Part shown: piece after piece, positions 27,352 through 35,341 of the stretch
Layout of the letters: every line of letters begins with the position of its first letter
Numbering within the stretch: the stretch's first letter is position 1
Assembly: GCA_021783095.1 (NCBI GenBank)
Contig: JAJXUG010000027.1
Coordinates: 1-52,186 of the forward strand
DNA from: Chloroflexota bacterium
Lineage (GTDB): Bacteria > Chloroflexota > Limnocylindria > Limnocylindrales > CSP1-4
Reading direction: 5' to 3'
Length of the DNA stretch: 52,186 nucleotides
Notes under the pieces: generated by a model
The model's input: the letters and a program-made list of their open reading frames with translations, nothing else
Told to the model about the DNA's origin: nothing
The model's database searches: none
Position numbers and translations under genes: made by a program

Positions 27352-28689
27352 GTGACCCCGTCCCCGCCGGACAGGCGCGTCCCCATCGAGCAGCGCCTCC
27401 GCGACGCCGGGCTGCCGGCGCTGGCGCGGATGGCGTGGCTCGAGGTGGACCTCGACGCTCTGCGCGCCAACCTCGCGACGCTCCGCGGAGCCGCGGGCGC
27501 GGGCGTCCGCGTGGAGCCGGTCGTCAAGGCCGATGCCTACGGCCACGGCGCTGTGCCCGTCGCGCGGGCGCTCGAGGCGGCGGGCGCCGACGGACTGTCC
27601 GTCGCCACCCTCGATGAGGCGATCGAGCTGCGCGACGCCGGCGTGACGCTGCCGCTGCTCGTGCTCTACCCGGTGCCTGCGGCCTGGCTGGGCGAGGCGG
27701 CGCGGCTGCGGATCGCGGTGGCCCTGGGGGCGGGCGAGTCGGCGTCAGAGGCCCTCGCGTCGGCCCGGGCCGCAGCGGGCACGGGTGCCGCGGCGCTCGA
27801 GGTCCACGTGGAGGTCGAGACGGGGCTCGGGCGCGGGGGCGTGCTGCCCGCGGATGCGGCATCGGCGGTGGACGCGGCGCGGGCCACGCCGGGGGTCCGG
27901 CTGGGCGGGGTGTGGACGCACCTCGCGGCCGCCGACGACAACGAGCTCACCGTGGAGCAGGGCCGCAGGTTCGCCTCGGCGATGGCGCCGTTCGCGGAGG
28001 CCGTCGCCTGGGGACCGGACCCGGCACTCGCGGTGCGGCGACACCTCGCCGGCAGCGGCGGGTTGCTCGGCGATGCGGTGCCGCGCTGGGACGCGGTGCG
28101 GACGGGGCTCTCGATCTACGGCCTCGTCCCGGACGCGCTCGTGCCGCCTTCGTCGACGGCCGCCGCCGCCGGTGCGCTTCGGCCGGTGATGGCCCTCCAC
28201 GCCCGCCCCGTCAGGGTGCTCGAGCTCCCGGAGGGCCACGGCGTCTCGTACGGGCCGACCTTCATCACGCAGCGACCGAGCCGCATCGCCACGCTGCCGG
28301 TGGGCTACGGCGACGGCTGGCGGCGCGCCTTCTCGGACCAGACGTCGGCGCTGGTGCGGGGCGTCCGCGTGCCGCTGGTGGGTCGCGTGGCGATGGACGC
28401 GGTGATGGCCGACGTGACCGAGGTGCCGGGTCCGCCGGTGACAGAACGCGACGAATTCGTGCTGCTGGGCGCCCAGGGCGGGGAGCGGATCACCGCCCAT
28501 GATCTCGCGGCGGCAGGCAGGACGATCAGCTATGAGGTCATGACCGGGATGTCCCGGCGACTGGCCCGGGTGTACCATGCCGCCGGTTCCGCCGTCGAGA
28601 CGCGAACCCTCGTGGACGGGAGACCCGGTTGGCCAGGATCGAGCTCTGGAACGGCGACATCTGCGACCTGGAGGTCGACGCCATCGTGA
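27352..28689 (+). CDS. alr: Alanine racemase
   Basis: PLP enzyme that makes D-alanine for peptidoglycan. The PLP lysine is in VVKADAYGHG (Lys59 from this start). HGVSYGPTF carries the second catalytic tyrosine, and LPVGYGDGW and GRVAMDAV are conserved. GTG at 27352 was preferred because about 20 residues before the WLEVDLDALRANL strand look family-like; GTG 27328 or ATG 27430 are alternatives. The last ~20 codons run 61 nt into the macro-domain gene in another frame, with a tail (GWPGSSSGTATSATW) that does not look conserved. Confidence 0.92.
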   Translation: MTPSPPDRRVPIEQRLRDAGLPALARMAWLEVDLDALRANLATLRGAAGAGVRVEPVVKADAYGHGAVPVARALEAAGADGLSVATLDEAIELRDAGVTLPLLVLYPVPAAWLGEAARLRIAVALGAGESASEALASARAAAGTGAAALEVHVEVETGLGRGGVLPADAASAVDAARATPGVRLGGVWTHLAAADDNELTVEQGRRFASAMAPFAEAVAWGPDPALAVRRHLAGSGGLLGDAVPRWDAVRTGLSIYGLVPDALVPPSSTAAAAGALRPVMALHARPVRVLELPEGHGVSYGPTFITQRPSRIATLPVGYGDGWRRAFSDQTSALVRGVRVPLVGRVAMDAVMADVTEVPGPPVTERDEFVLLGAQGGERITAHDLAAAGRTISYEVMTGMSRRLARVYHAAGSAVETRTLVDGRPGWPGSSSGTATSATWRSTPS

Positions 28690-29183
28690 GCCCCGCCGCC
28701 ACCTCCCTGTGGATGAGCACGGGGGTGGCCGGCGAGATCAAGCGCGCTGGCGGCGACGCCATCGAGTTCGCGGCGGTCCGCCAGGGCCCGGCCAATCTCG
28801 GCGACGCCATCGTGACCCCCGCCGGCCGCCTCGCCGCGCGAGTCGTGATCCACGCCGTCTCCCTCGAGCGCGACCGGCGCACGAGCGCGGCGGCCATCGA
28901 CGCTGCGGCTCGAGCCGCGATGCGCCGCGCCCGCGAGCTGTCGCTGACCAGCATCGCGTTCCCCGCCCTGGGCACCGGGATCGGCGGGTTCCCGCTCGAC
29001 GAGGCCGCCCGGACCGCAGTCGTGGCGATCCGCGACGAGCTTGTCGAGCCCTCCAGCGTGGAGCACGTCGTGTTCGCGCTGCGCGGGGCCGCCGCGTACG
29101 AGGCCTTCGCCCGGGCGCTGAGCGACTCCGAGCCCAGCCCCACGCGATCGCTGCTGGAGCCGGCGCAGGGGGAGCCGGCGTGA
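28629..29183 (+). CDS. Macro-domain protein (ADP-ribose binding or deacylation)
   Basis: The 184-residue protein is a single macro domain: LWNGDICDLEVDAIVSPA at the N terminus with the ADP-ribose Asp and the DAIVSPA/N-type loop, then GDAIVTPAGRL, VVIHAVSLE, AFPALGTGIGGFP, and the end near HVVFALRG. The usual VNAAN motif is changed to VSPAAT, so the catalytic Asn may be missing. Start TTG at 28629 after a gggag ribosome binding site; it lies within the end of alr. A TACCAT hexamer at 28573-28578 might be its own -10. Role unknown. Confidence 0.88.
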   Translation: MARIELWNGDICDLEVDAIVSPAATSLWMSTGVAGEIKRAGGDAIEFAAVRQGPANLGDAIVTPAGRLAARVVIHAVSLERDRRTSAAAIDAAARAAMRRARELSLTSIAFPALGTGIGGFPLDEAARTAVVAIRDELVEPSSVEHVVFALRGAAAYEAFARALSDSEPSPTRSLLEPAQGEPA

Positions 29184-29470
29184 GCTTCCTCCCCGAGCCC
29201 ATCGATGAGCGCCGGGAGGCGCTGGTCGAGGCCGTCGCGCGCGAGATCCGCATCCGCGGCCTGACCGGACCCGCCGTCCACTTCCTCGAGGCGAGCCGAC
29301 CGTACCGCCCGCTGGGTGCCCCGGCGATGCTGTTCTTCGACCCCGTGCTGGGCGAGCTCTTCGGGGGCCAGACGCCGTCGGCGAGCGAGCTGCTGCGCGA
29401 CGACATCGGGATCGAGGCGCTCATCGACCGGCTCGAGGACCTTGACGAGCCCGACGGCTGGGACGCCTAG
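29180..29470 (+). CDS. Conserved small protein of unknown function
   Basis: A 96-residue product starting with GTG that overlaps the macro-domain stop by 4 nt. It has an N-terminal charged helix (EPIDERREALVEAVAREIRI), then RGLTGPAVHFLEASRPYRPLG and a hydrophobic strand APAMLFFDPVLGELFGG, ending in an acidic tail. The helix-RGL-PA-FLE-PY-LG pattern resembles small proteins I recall from Chloroflexota and Deinococcota with no assigned role. The overlap with the macro-domain gene suggests a shared task. Confidence 0.72.
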   Translation: MSFLPEPIDERREALVEAVAREIRIRGLTGPAVHFLEASRPYRPLGAPAMLFFDPVLGELFGGQTPSASELLRDDIGIEALIDRLEDLDEPDGWDA

Positions 29471-29479
29471 CCTGCTGGC

Positions 29480-29496
29480 GGCCGGCTGATCCGGCC
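29480..29496 (+). terminator. Weak hairpin after the macro-domain pair
   Basis: GGCCGG at 29480-29485 pairs with CCGGCC at 29491-29496 across a CTGAT loop, ten bases after the stop of the 96-residue protein. A second stem CGCGCC/GGCGCG follows at 29531-29547. There is no T-run. The rest of the 190-nt gap is low-complexity GC-rich sequence up to the next promoter. Confidence 0.35.
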
Positions 29497-29644
29497 CATC
29501 CGCCGCGTTGTCGCCTGCGGTGCTCGCTCACGCGCCCTCCTGGCGCGCTCGCTCCGCTCCTCGGCTCCGCCTTGCGGGCTGGGCCGGCCTGGCGGAGCGG
29601 CGCGGGCGCTTCGGGGCATCGGGCCGGTCCGATCGTGCGGTCGC

Positions 29645-29653
29645 TGCTAGCAT
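29645..29653 (+). promoter_or_regulatory. Extended -10 element of the GlmL-like gene (leaderless)
   Basis: TGCTAGCAT fits an extended -10 (TGn plus TAGCAT at 29648-29653). The GTG start of the GlmL-like gene follows after 7 nt, so transcription would begin at or next to the start codon. The same nonamer recurs at 51461-51469 before glyS. Confidence 0.55.
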
Positions 29654-29660
29654 CGGGTCG

Positions 29661-31268
29661 GTGAGCAATCCGACGCGTGCCTTCGCCACGATCGACCGGG
29701 GGACCGCCACGACGGCCGTCGCCCTGATCGGATGGGCGGGGGGTCGGCATCGGCTGCTGGGCGCCACCGCGGGCCCGGTCGGCGTCCCCGAGTCGGCGCT
29801 CCTGGAGCGCGTGCGCAGGCGGGCGATGGCCGCCGACCCCTCCCTCCTCGAGTCTATCGGGCTGGAGCACCCCGGGTGCGCAGCCGACCTGCCTCGTCTC
29901 GAGTGCGCGACCACCATGCCCCCGGAGCTCGCGGTCGTGGCCGCGACCGAGCGTGTCGTGAAGCCGCTCGCCGCCCTTGCGGCGACTGCCGGCTGGCACG
30001 TCCGGCCCGTGGTCATCGAGGGCTCGGAGATCCTCAAGGTGGCCACGTCGCTCGCGGACCGGCATGTCGACGCGATCCTCGCGGGGGCGTCCGATCCCCC
30101 CGGGGCGGACGAACGGAACCTCATCGCCGAACTCGGCACGCTCGTCGCCGCCACCACCGAGCGCCGGCCGGACCTCGTCACCGTGCTGGCGGGCGGATTG
30201 GCGTCGCCCGGGGCCAGGACCGAGCAGCTGTTCCGTCCAGATCGGCCCGGGCCCACCGTCCTCGCCCCGTCGCCGCTGGACGACGGTGGTGAGCCGCTGC
30301 GTGCGCTCCTCGACGGCCTCCGCGGCGGCCGCGATGATGCCCGTCGGGCGATCGCCGCGGCCACGGCATCGCTGGCGCGCGTGCTCCGCCGCCGCGTGGA
30401 GGTGCTCGAGATCGGCCAGTCCGGCGGCTCGCGCACGGTCGCCGCATGGCAGCCTGGCGTCGAGACCGCGGTGCGCACGGCCCTCGTCCCGCGTGCAGCG
30501 CTCCTGCCCAAGCCGTTCACGGAGGCCGACCTGGACGCCGTCATCGGCTGGCTGCCCGTCGCCCTCGACCGCCTCCGCCTCCAGGACCGCCTGCGCGAGA
30601 TGGCCACCGCGCCGTGGGCCGATGCTGCGGGTGACGGCGCGATCGTCCGCCTCGCGTCGGTCCGTGCGGCGGCGGCGCGGCTGCTGGAGGCCACGCCAGC
30701 CTTCGACGCGATGCCGGCGCCCGACCTCGTGCTCGTCACCGGGGGCGCGTGGCTGGCCGGGCCCGCCACGGCGGCCGTCCTTGCCCTGGCCGACGTGGCG
30801 AGGCGGCCTGGCGCCCGGGCCGTGGGGATGGACCACGCCCGCGTCCTCGCGCCCATCGGCACCATCGAGGACGAGGACGAGCGCGCCAGGCTCCTCGCTG
30901 ACCTGCGTGACGACATGCTGGTCCCGCTCGGGACGATCGTGCTGGCCGCGGGCCTGCGCGGCGCGCGGGCGGCGGGCCAGCTGACGGTTCACGGCACCGG
31001 CGGCCCGCTCGACGTCGACCTCGTGCCAGGCGGCGTCGACCTGGTGGACGTGCCGCCCGGCGAACACGCGACGGTCGAGCTGCGGTTCCGCGAGGTCGTC
31101 GACATCGGCGTGAGGGCGCGGCACATCGCGCTGGTGGTGACCGGAGGCCTCGGCGGGCTGGTGGTCGACCTGCGCGACGCACCCCTTCGCCTGCCGGACC
31201 GTCTGGAGCCGCGCCGGGAGCTCCTGGCGTCCTGGCAGGGTGCGGTCTGGCCGGGGTTCGACCAGTGA
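29661..31268 (+). CDS. Glutamate-mutase-L-like ASKHA-fold protein
   Basis: A 535-residue protein with a phosphate-1-like loop near the N terminus (TIDRGTATTAVALIG, about residues 10-24). A conserved middle follows (AATERVVKPLAALAATAGWHVRPV, EILKVATSLADRHVDAILAG). The C-terminal part (LGTIVLAAGLRGARAAG, GGLVVDLRDAPLRLP) closely resembles Chloroflexota proteins usually named glutamate mutase L. The name comes from the GlmL/MutL ATPase encoded with B12-dependent glutamate mutase, but no mutase is present here. Start GTG fits a leaderless promoter; a longer open frame upstream lacks family similarity. Actual function unknown. Confidence 0.8.
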   Translation: MSNPTRAFATIDRGTATTAVALIGWAGGRHRLLGATAGPVGVPESALLERVRRRAMAADPSLLESIGLEHPGCAADLPRLECATTMPPELAVVAATERVVKPLAALAATAGWHVRPVVIEGSEILKVATSLADRHVDAILAGASDPPGADERNLIAELGTLVAATTERRPDLVTVLAGGLASPGARTEQLFRPDRPGPTVLAPSPLDDGGEPLRALLDGLRGGRDDARRAIAAATASLARVLRRRVEVLEIGQSGGSRTVAAWQPGVETAVRTALVPRAALLPKPFTEADLDAVIGWLPVALDRLRLQDRLREMATAPWADAAGDGAIVRLASVRAAAARLLEATPAFDAMPAPDLVLVTGGAWLAGPATAAVLALADVARRPGARAVGMDHARVLAPIGTIEDEDERARLLADLRDDMLVPLGTIVLAAGLRGARAAGQLTVHGTGGPLDVDLVPGGVDLVDVPPGEHATVELRFREVVDIGVRARHIALVVTGGLGGLVVDLRDAPLRLPDRLEPRRELLASWQGAVWPGFDQ

Positions 31269-31357
31269 CCGGGCATGGAACCGCGGACGGGGACGGGACC
31301 CTGACCGCTCGCGGAACCGTGACGAGGCTCGGGCCGGGCGCCGGGCCCGCCCAGTGA
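31265..31357 (+). CDS. Short ORF coupled to both flanking genes
   Basis: A 30-codon ORF starts with GTG overlapping the stop of the GlmL-like gene (GTGA at 31265-31268) and ends in TGA overlapping the GTG start of the next gene (GTGA at 31354-31357). The predicted peptide (VTGHGTADGDGTLTARG then TVTRLGPGAGPAQ) is Gly/Thr-rich and resembles nothing I know. It fills the 85-nt gap exactly, so it could act to hand ribosomes on to the next gene. Chance cannot be excluded in GC-rich DNA. Confidence 0.35.
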   Translation: MTGHGTADGDGTLTARGTVTRLGPGAGPAQ

Positions 31358-32400
31358 CGGGGCTGGGCGCCGTGCCCGGCATCGCGGACACGATGGCGTG
31401 GCTCGACGAGGTCCCGCTCCGACGCCTCGTCGAGGCCGGGCTCGAGATGAGCGTCCCGCTGCCGCCGGGCGATCGACCCCTCGTCGAGCCGGGGACGGAG
31501 GTCGTGCCCGGCGACCTGCTGCTCGAGCACGTGCGCGACCGACGGGTCGCCGAGGTGGACGTGCGGACCCCCGATGGCGACAGGCCGTCCGCTGGCAGCC
31601 GCTGGGCACCCGCCCCGGGCCGACGGCGCCACGCCGACCATCCCGGCGACGGCGAGCTCTTGGCGCCCGTCCCGGGCAAGAGCGGCCGATGGCGCCTGGT
31701 CACTGGCGAGCATCGAGCCCAGACGGCGTCGTCGGTCGGCGGGATCGTGGTGGAGGTTCGTCTCGGAGCGATGATCCGGCTCCGCGTCGAGGGGCTCGCG
31801 ATCCGAGGCGCGTTCGCGGCCGGCGCCTCGGCCCGGGGACGCCTCGAGCTCGCGACCGACCCGTTCGGCGACCTGCGGCCCGGCGGCATCGACGTGGGGA
31901 GGACGGGAAGCATCCTGGTCGTCGGCGCGCGGATCGACGCCGAGGCGCTCACCCGGGCGCGTGCGATGGGCGTGCGGGGCATCGTGGCGGCGTCGGTCGC
32001 CGGCAAGGACCTGCGCGACTTCCAGGCATCCGAGCGCCGGCAGCGGGCCGCGCTCCACATGCCCGAGCCCTTCGGCGTCCTGGCGCTGGACGGAGCCCTG
32101 AAACGGCCCATCGCGACCCCCGTGGCGGCGCTCCTCGAGCGACTGGCGGGGCACGAGGTGGCGCTGCTGGTCGATCCGCCGGCGCTGGTGTTCGACGCTG
32201 CCGGGGTGGACCTGCCTGACGTCCCGCCCGACTGGGTCCGCGTGCGGAGTGGCCCGAACCTGGGCGCGGAGGGTCGCCTGCGCGAGCTCGTGGGCCTGCG
32301 GCGCTTCGCGGGCGGCGTGCACCTCGAGGCGGCCCGGGTCGACCTCGACGGCGAGGCGCCAATGGACATCCCGCTGGCCGACCTCGAGCGGCTGGGCTGA
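31354..32400 (+). CDS. Barrel-sandwich protein, usual partner of the GlmL-like protein
   Basis: A 348-residue cytoplasmic protein. The first half shows paired beta-rich segments (SVPLPPGDRPLVEPGTEVVPGDLLLE, then ELLAPVPGKSGRWRLVTG) typical of barrel-sandwich or biotinyl/lipoyl-like folds. The second half has TGSILVVGARIDAEALTRARAMGVRGIVAASVAGKDLRDF and EPFGVLALDGALKRPIATPVAALLERLAGHEVAL. I recall Chloroflexota and Firmicutes proteins with the same layout beside glutamate mutase L genes. GTG at 31354 is the most upstream start not inside the previous gene; ATG 31393 is an alternative. Function unknown. Confidence 0.72.
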   Translation: MTGLGAVPGIADTMAWLDEVPLRRLVEAGLEMSVPLPPGDRPLVEPGTEVVPGDLLLEHVRDRRVAEVDVRTPDGDRPSAGSRWAPAPGRRRHADHPGDGELLAPVPGKSGRWRLVTGEHRAQTASSVGGIVVEVRLGAMIRLRVEGLAIRGAFAAGASARGRLELATDPFGDLRPGGIDVGRTGSILVVGARIDAEALTRARAMGVRGIVAASVAGKDLRDFQASERRQRAALHMPEPFGVLALDGALKRPIATPVAALLERLAGHEVALLVDPPALVFDAAGVDLPDVPPDWVRVRSGPNLGAEGRLRELVGLRRFAGGVHLEAARVDLDGEAPMDIPLADLERLG

Positions 32401-32486
32401 CCGGCCGAGAACTCCGCCCAGCGGGGCGCTGCGGCACGGGCGCCTCCAGCGCGGCCGACGCCCCCGCACCGCGCGACGGCTTCGGC

Positions 32487-32492
32487 TACCCT
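32487..32492 (+). promoter_or_regulatory. Candidate -10 element of tsaE (leaderless)
   Basis: TACCCT ends 8 nt before the tsaE ATG in a 100-nt gap after the barrel-sandwich gene. The short distance leaves no room for a ribosome binding site. Confidence 0.45.
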
Positions 32493-32500
32493 CGGGCCTG

Positions 32501-32974
32501 ATGCCCGACCTCGCGACCGGCGAGCGCGTCGTCGTGACGCGTGATGCCGCCGAAACCCGTGACCTCGCCTCGCGACTGGCCGCCACCGCGCGGCCGGGCG
32601 ACCTGCTGTGCCTGGTGGGCGACCTCGGCGCGGGCAAGACGCAGTTCGCGAAGGGCTTCGCCGTCGGGCTGGGCATCGACGACGTGGTCTCGTCGCCGAC
32701 CTTCGTCCTCATGACCGAGTACGCCGGCCGCCTGCCGATGTTCCACCTCGACCTGTACCGGATCGCAGACGCCGCCGACGCCCTCGCGGGCGGGCTGCTC
32801 GATGAGCGCCAGTCCGAGGGCGTGGCCCTGGTCGAGTGGGCCGAGCGGCTGGGCGAGGCGCTCCCCGCCGCGCGTCTGGACGTCTTCATCGACGGGGTCG
32901 GCGACGACGAGCGCCGGATCACGCTCCGCGCCGCCGCGCCTGACTACCTGCGCTACCTCGAGGCTGCGGCATGA
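32501..32974 (+). CDS. tsaE: tRNA t6A synthesis ATPase TsaE
   Basis: TsaE is the ATPase that drives the TsaB-TsaD complex making threonylcarbamoyl-adenosine at tRNA position 37. The P-loop GDLGAGKT is at residues 40-47, followed by KGFAVGLGIDDVVSSPTFVLMTEY, the FHLDLYRI segment and LVEWAERLG, all family motifs. 157 residues, ATG at 32501. It begins a five-gene run with tsaB, rimI, tsaD and rsmA in which the genes overlap by 4 nt each. Confidence 0.96.
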   Translation: MPDLATGERVVVTRDAAETRDLASRLAATARPGDLLCLVGDLGAGKTQFAKGFAVGLGIDDVVSSPTFVLMTEYAGRLPMFHLDLYRIADAADALAGGLLDERQSEGVALVEWAERLGEALPAARLDVFIDGVGDDERRITLRAAAPDYLRYLEAAA

Positions 32975-33702
32975 CCGCCGGCGGCCCGATCCTGCTGATC
33001 GACACGGCGACCACACGCGCGGTCATCGCGCTCGGCGGGCCCGATGGCGCGCTGGTCGAGCAGCGCGGCTGGCTGGCCGGCTATCGCCACGGCGAGGAGC
33101 TGCTCGCGAGGATCGACGGCCTGTTGGCGGACCGGGGCATCGCCACCGCAGAGCTTGGCGCCATCGCCGTCGGGACGGGGCCCGGGGCGTTCACCGGCCT
33201 CCGCGTCGGGATCGCCACGGCCAAGGGCCTGGCGCACGCGCTGGACGTCCCGATCGTGGGCGTGGCGTCTGGCATCGCGCTCCTCGACGCGGCGCTCGCG
33301 GCTCCCGCCGCGGCTCCGGCTCCCGCCGCGGCTCCGGCTCCCGCGCAACTCGTCCTCCTGCAGCCCGCCGGCCCCAACGACCGGGTGCTGACCCGTCGCG
33401 GCGAGCGACCGGCCATCCTGCCCGGCGGCACGGACCCCGACATTCGCCCGGGCGAACGGCTCGTCGCGGTCGACCTCGCCGGGCGGGCCGACGAGGACGC
33501 CGTTGCGCTTGGCGAGGCTGCGGTGGACGGCCTGGCGGCCGCGATGCTCGCGACCGCGGCCGGGCGGCTGGCGGCGGGCGACGCTGACGACCTGGCGACC
33601 CTGGTCCCCGAGTACGTCACGCTGCCGCGCGGCGTCCGCATGCCCCCGACTGACGCCGGCGTCGAGGTCAGCGGTTCCCAGCCGAGGGCGGAGCGGTCGT
33701 GA
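32971..33702 (+). CDS. tsaB: tRNA t6A synthesis scaffold TsaB
   Basis: TsaB is an ASKHA-fold partner of TsaD. The 243-residue protein has ILLIDTATTRAVIAL at the N terminus and GTGPGAFTGLRVGIATAKGLA, both defining. An Ala/Pro-rich linker near residues 110-125 is encoded by 2.5 copies of an 18-bp repeat at 33301-33345. PEYVTLP near the C terminus matches the family end. The ATG overlaps the tsaE stop; the stop overlaps the rimI GTG. Confidence 0.95.
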   Translation: MTAGGPILLIDTATTRAVIALGGPDGALVEQRGWLAGYRHGEELLARIDGLLADRGIATAELGAIAVGTGPGAFTGLRVGIATAKGLAHALDVPIVGVASGIALLDAALAAPAAAPAPAAAPAPAQLVLLQPAGPNDRVLTRRGERPAILPGGTDPDIRPGERLVAVDLAGRADEDAVALGEAAVDGLAAAMLATAAGRLAAGDADDLATLVPEYVTLPRGVRMPPTDAGVEVSGSQPRAERS

Positions 33703-34268
33703 GCACCACGGTCCCGGTCCTGCTGGTGCGGCCGATGCGCGTCTCGGACCTGACCGCCGTGCAGCGCATCGAGCGCGCCTCGTTCACCACCCCCTGGCCC
33801 GCCCAGGCCTACCGCCAGGAGATCGAGACCAACCGCCTCGCCCAGTACCTGGTGGCGGTGATGGGCGACGAGATCGTCGCCTACGGCGGCATCTGGCTCA
33901 TGGTGGACGAGGCGCACATCACCACGTTCGCGGTCGACCCCCGGTACCGGCGCCGCAGGATCGGCGAGCGGCTGCTGCTCGCGCTCCTGGACCTCGCCGA
34001 TGACCGCGGGGCGCGCGAGGCGACCCTTGAGGTGCGCCTGTCGAACCTGCCGGCTCGCCGCCTGTACGAGAAGTACGGCTTCCGGCCGGTGGGCCTGCGC
34101 CCGCGCTACTACACCGACAACAACGAGGACGCGCTGATCATGACGACCGAGCCGCTCGAGCTGCCGGCGATGCGCGCCCGGGTGGCGCGGCTGCGGGCCC
34201 AGCTCGACGCGTGGCCCGCGCCGTCCACCACACCCGACGCTGACAGCCTCGAGGGCCCCAAGCAGTGA
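33699..34268 (+). CDS. rimI: Ribosomal protein S18-alanine N-acetyltransferase
   Basis: A GNAT-fold acetyltransferase of the RimI type. The 189-residue protein has the VRPMRVSDLTAVQRIERASF start, TTFAVDPRYRRRRIGERLLLALL (acetyl-CoA site with RRRRIG) and EVRLSNLPARRLYEKYGFRPVGLRPRYYTDNNEDALIM. Its place between tsaB and tsaD is common, and the target may include S18. About 30 extra residues at the C terminus. GTG start. Confidence 0.93.
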   Translation: MSTTVPVLLVRPMRVSDLTAVQRIERASFTTPWPAQAYRQEIETNRLAQYLVAVMGDEIVAYGGIWLMVDEAHITTFAVDPRYRRRRIGERLLLALLDLADDRGAREATLEVRLSNLPARRLYEKYGFRPVGLRPRYYTDNNEDALIMTTEPLELPAMRARVARLRAQLDAWPAPSTTPDADSLEGPKQ

Positions 34269-35341
34269 CCGGGCCCCTGCTGCTCGCCGTGGAGTCCTCG
34301 TGCGACGAGACCGGAATCGCGCTCGTCGAGGACGGCCGGCGCATCCACGCCAATGTCGTCGCCTCCCAGGTCGCGCTCCACGCGCCGACCGGAGGCATCG
34401 TGCCCGAGGTCGCGGCGCGCGCCCACCTGCGCTGGATCGTCCCGGTGCTCGACGAGGCGCTGGTGACCGCGGGCGTCACGATGGCCGACGTGGACGCTGT
34501 GGCGGTGACCTACGGGCCGGGCCTCGCGGGCTCGCTGCTGGTGGGGATCAACTTCGCCAAGACGCTCGCCTGGGCGCACCGCAAGCCGCTGGTGCCGGTG
34601 AACCACCTCGAGGGGCACGTGTACGCCGGGTGGCTGCTGGACCCGGGCGACGCGGAGCGCGAATCGCCCCCGTTCCCCCTGGTGGCGCTCGTGGTCTCGG
34701 GCGGCCACACGTTCCTCGTGGAGATGCGCGACCACCTCGACTACCGCTACCTCGGCGGGACGGTCGACGACGCGGCAGGCGAGGCGTTCGACAAGGTCGG
34801 CCGCCTGCTCGGCCTGGGCTATCCCGGCGGCCCGGCGATCTCCCGGGAGGCGGAGAAGGCCGTCGCGCGGGACCGTGTCTTCCCGCGGGCATGGCTCGGC
34901 GACTCGTTCAACGTGTCGTTCTCGGGGCTCAAGACCGCCGCCCGGCGGATCGTCGCGCACGCTCGCGCGGACGAGGGCCTGCCGGCGGACGAGCGGGAGG
35001 GCGCCCTGCCCGACCGTGTCGTCGCCGAGCTGGCCTGGGGCTTCCAGGACAGCGTGGTGGACGTGCTCACGGCCAAGACGATCCGGGCGGCCGAGGAGGT
35101 CGGCGCCCGCGGCATCGTGCTCGGCGGCGGCGTGGCCGCGAACGCCGCGCTCCGGGCGCGGATCTCGGGCGAGGCGGAGGCGCGTGGCCTGGCGATGGTC
35201 ATCCCCCGGCCCGGCCTGTGCACCGACAACGGCGCGATGATCGGCGCGGCCGGGGCGCGACGGCTGGCGGCGGGCGTGCGCGCCGGCCTCGACCTCGACG
35301 CCCGCCCCTCCCTGCCCCTCGCCCGGCCCGCGGCCCGATGA
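34265..35341 (+). CDS. tsaD: tRNA t6A transferase TsaD
   Basis: Transfers threonylcarbamoyl to A37 of ANN-decoding tRNAs. The 358-residue ASKHA protein has the metal-binding histidines His114 and His118 in NHLEGHVYA, ESSCDETGIAL at residues 10-20, VVSGGHTFLV, GEAFDKVGRLLGLGYPGGP and VLGGGVAANAALR. The C terminus carries the DNGAMIG motif with the final metal Asp. It starts with GTG overlapping rimI and shares an ATGA with rsmA. Confidence 0.97.
   Translation: MTGPLLLAVESSCDETGIALVEDGRRIHANVVASQVALHAPTGGIVPEVAARAHLRWIVPVLDEALVTAGVTMADVDAVAVTYGPGLAGSLLVGINFAKTLAWAHRKPLVPVNHLEGHVYAGWLLDPGDAERESPPFPLVALVVSGGHTFLVEMRDHLDYRYLGGTVDDAAGEAFDKVGRLLGLGYPGGPAISREAEKAVARDRVFPRAWLGDSFNVSFSGLKTAARRIVAHARADEGLPADEREGALPDRVVAELAWGFQDSVVDVLTAKTIRAAEEVGARGIVLGGGVAANAALRARISGEAEARGLAMVIPRPGLCTDNGAMIGAAGARRLAAGVRAGLDLDARPSLPLARPAAR

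Noticed and set aside
29661..32400. Genuine B12-dependent glutamate mutase activation locus
   Set aside because: No mutase subunit, cobalamin-binding motif or B12 gene is present in the window, so the family name is not evidence of that pathway here.
34300..35337. Long open frame joined in frame to rsmA upstream
   Set aside because: It overlaps tsaD in another frame and encodes Arg/Ala/Gly-rich low-complexity sequence; rsmA begins at 35338.
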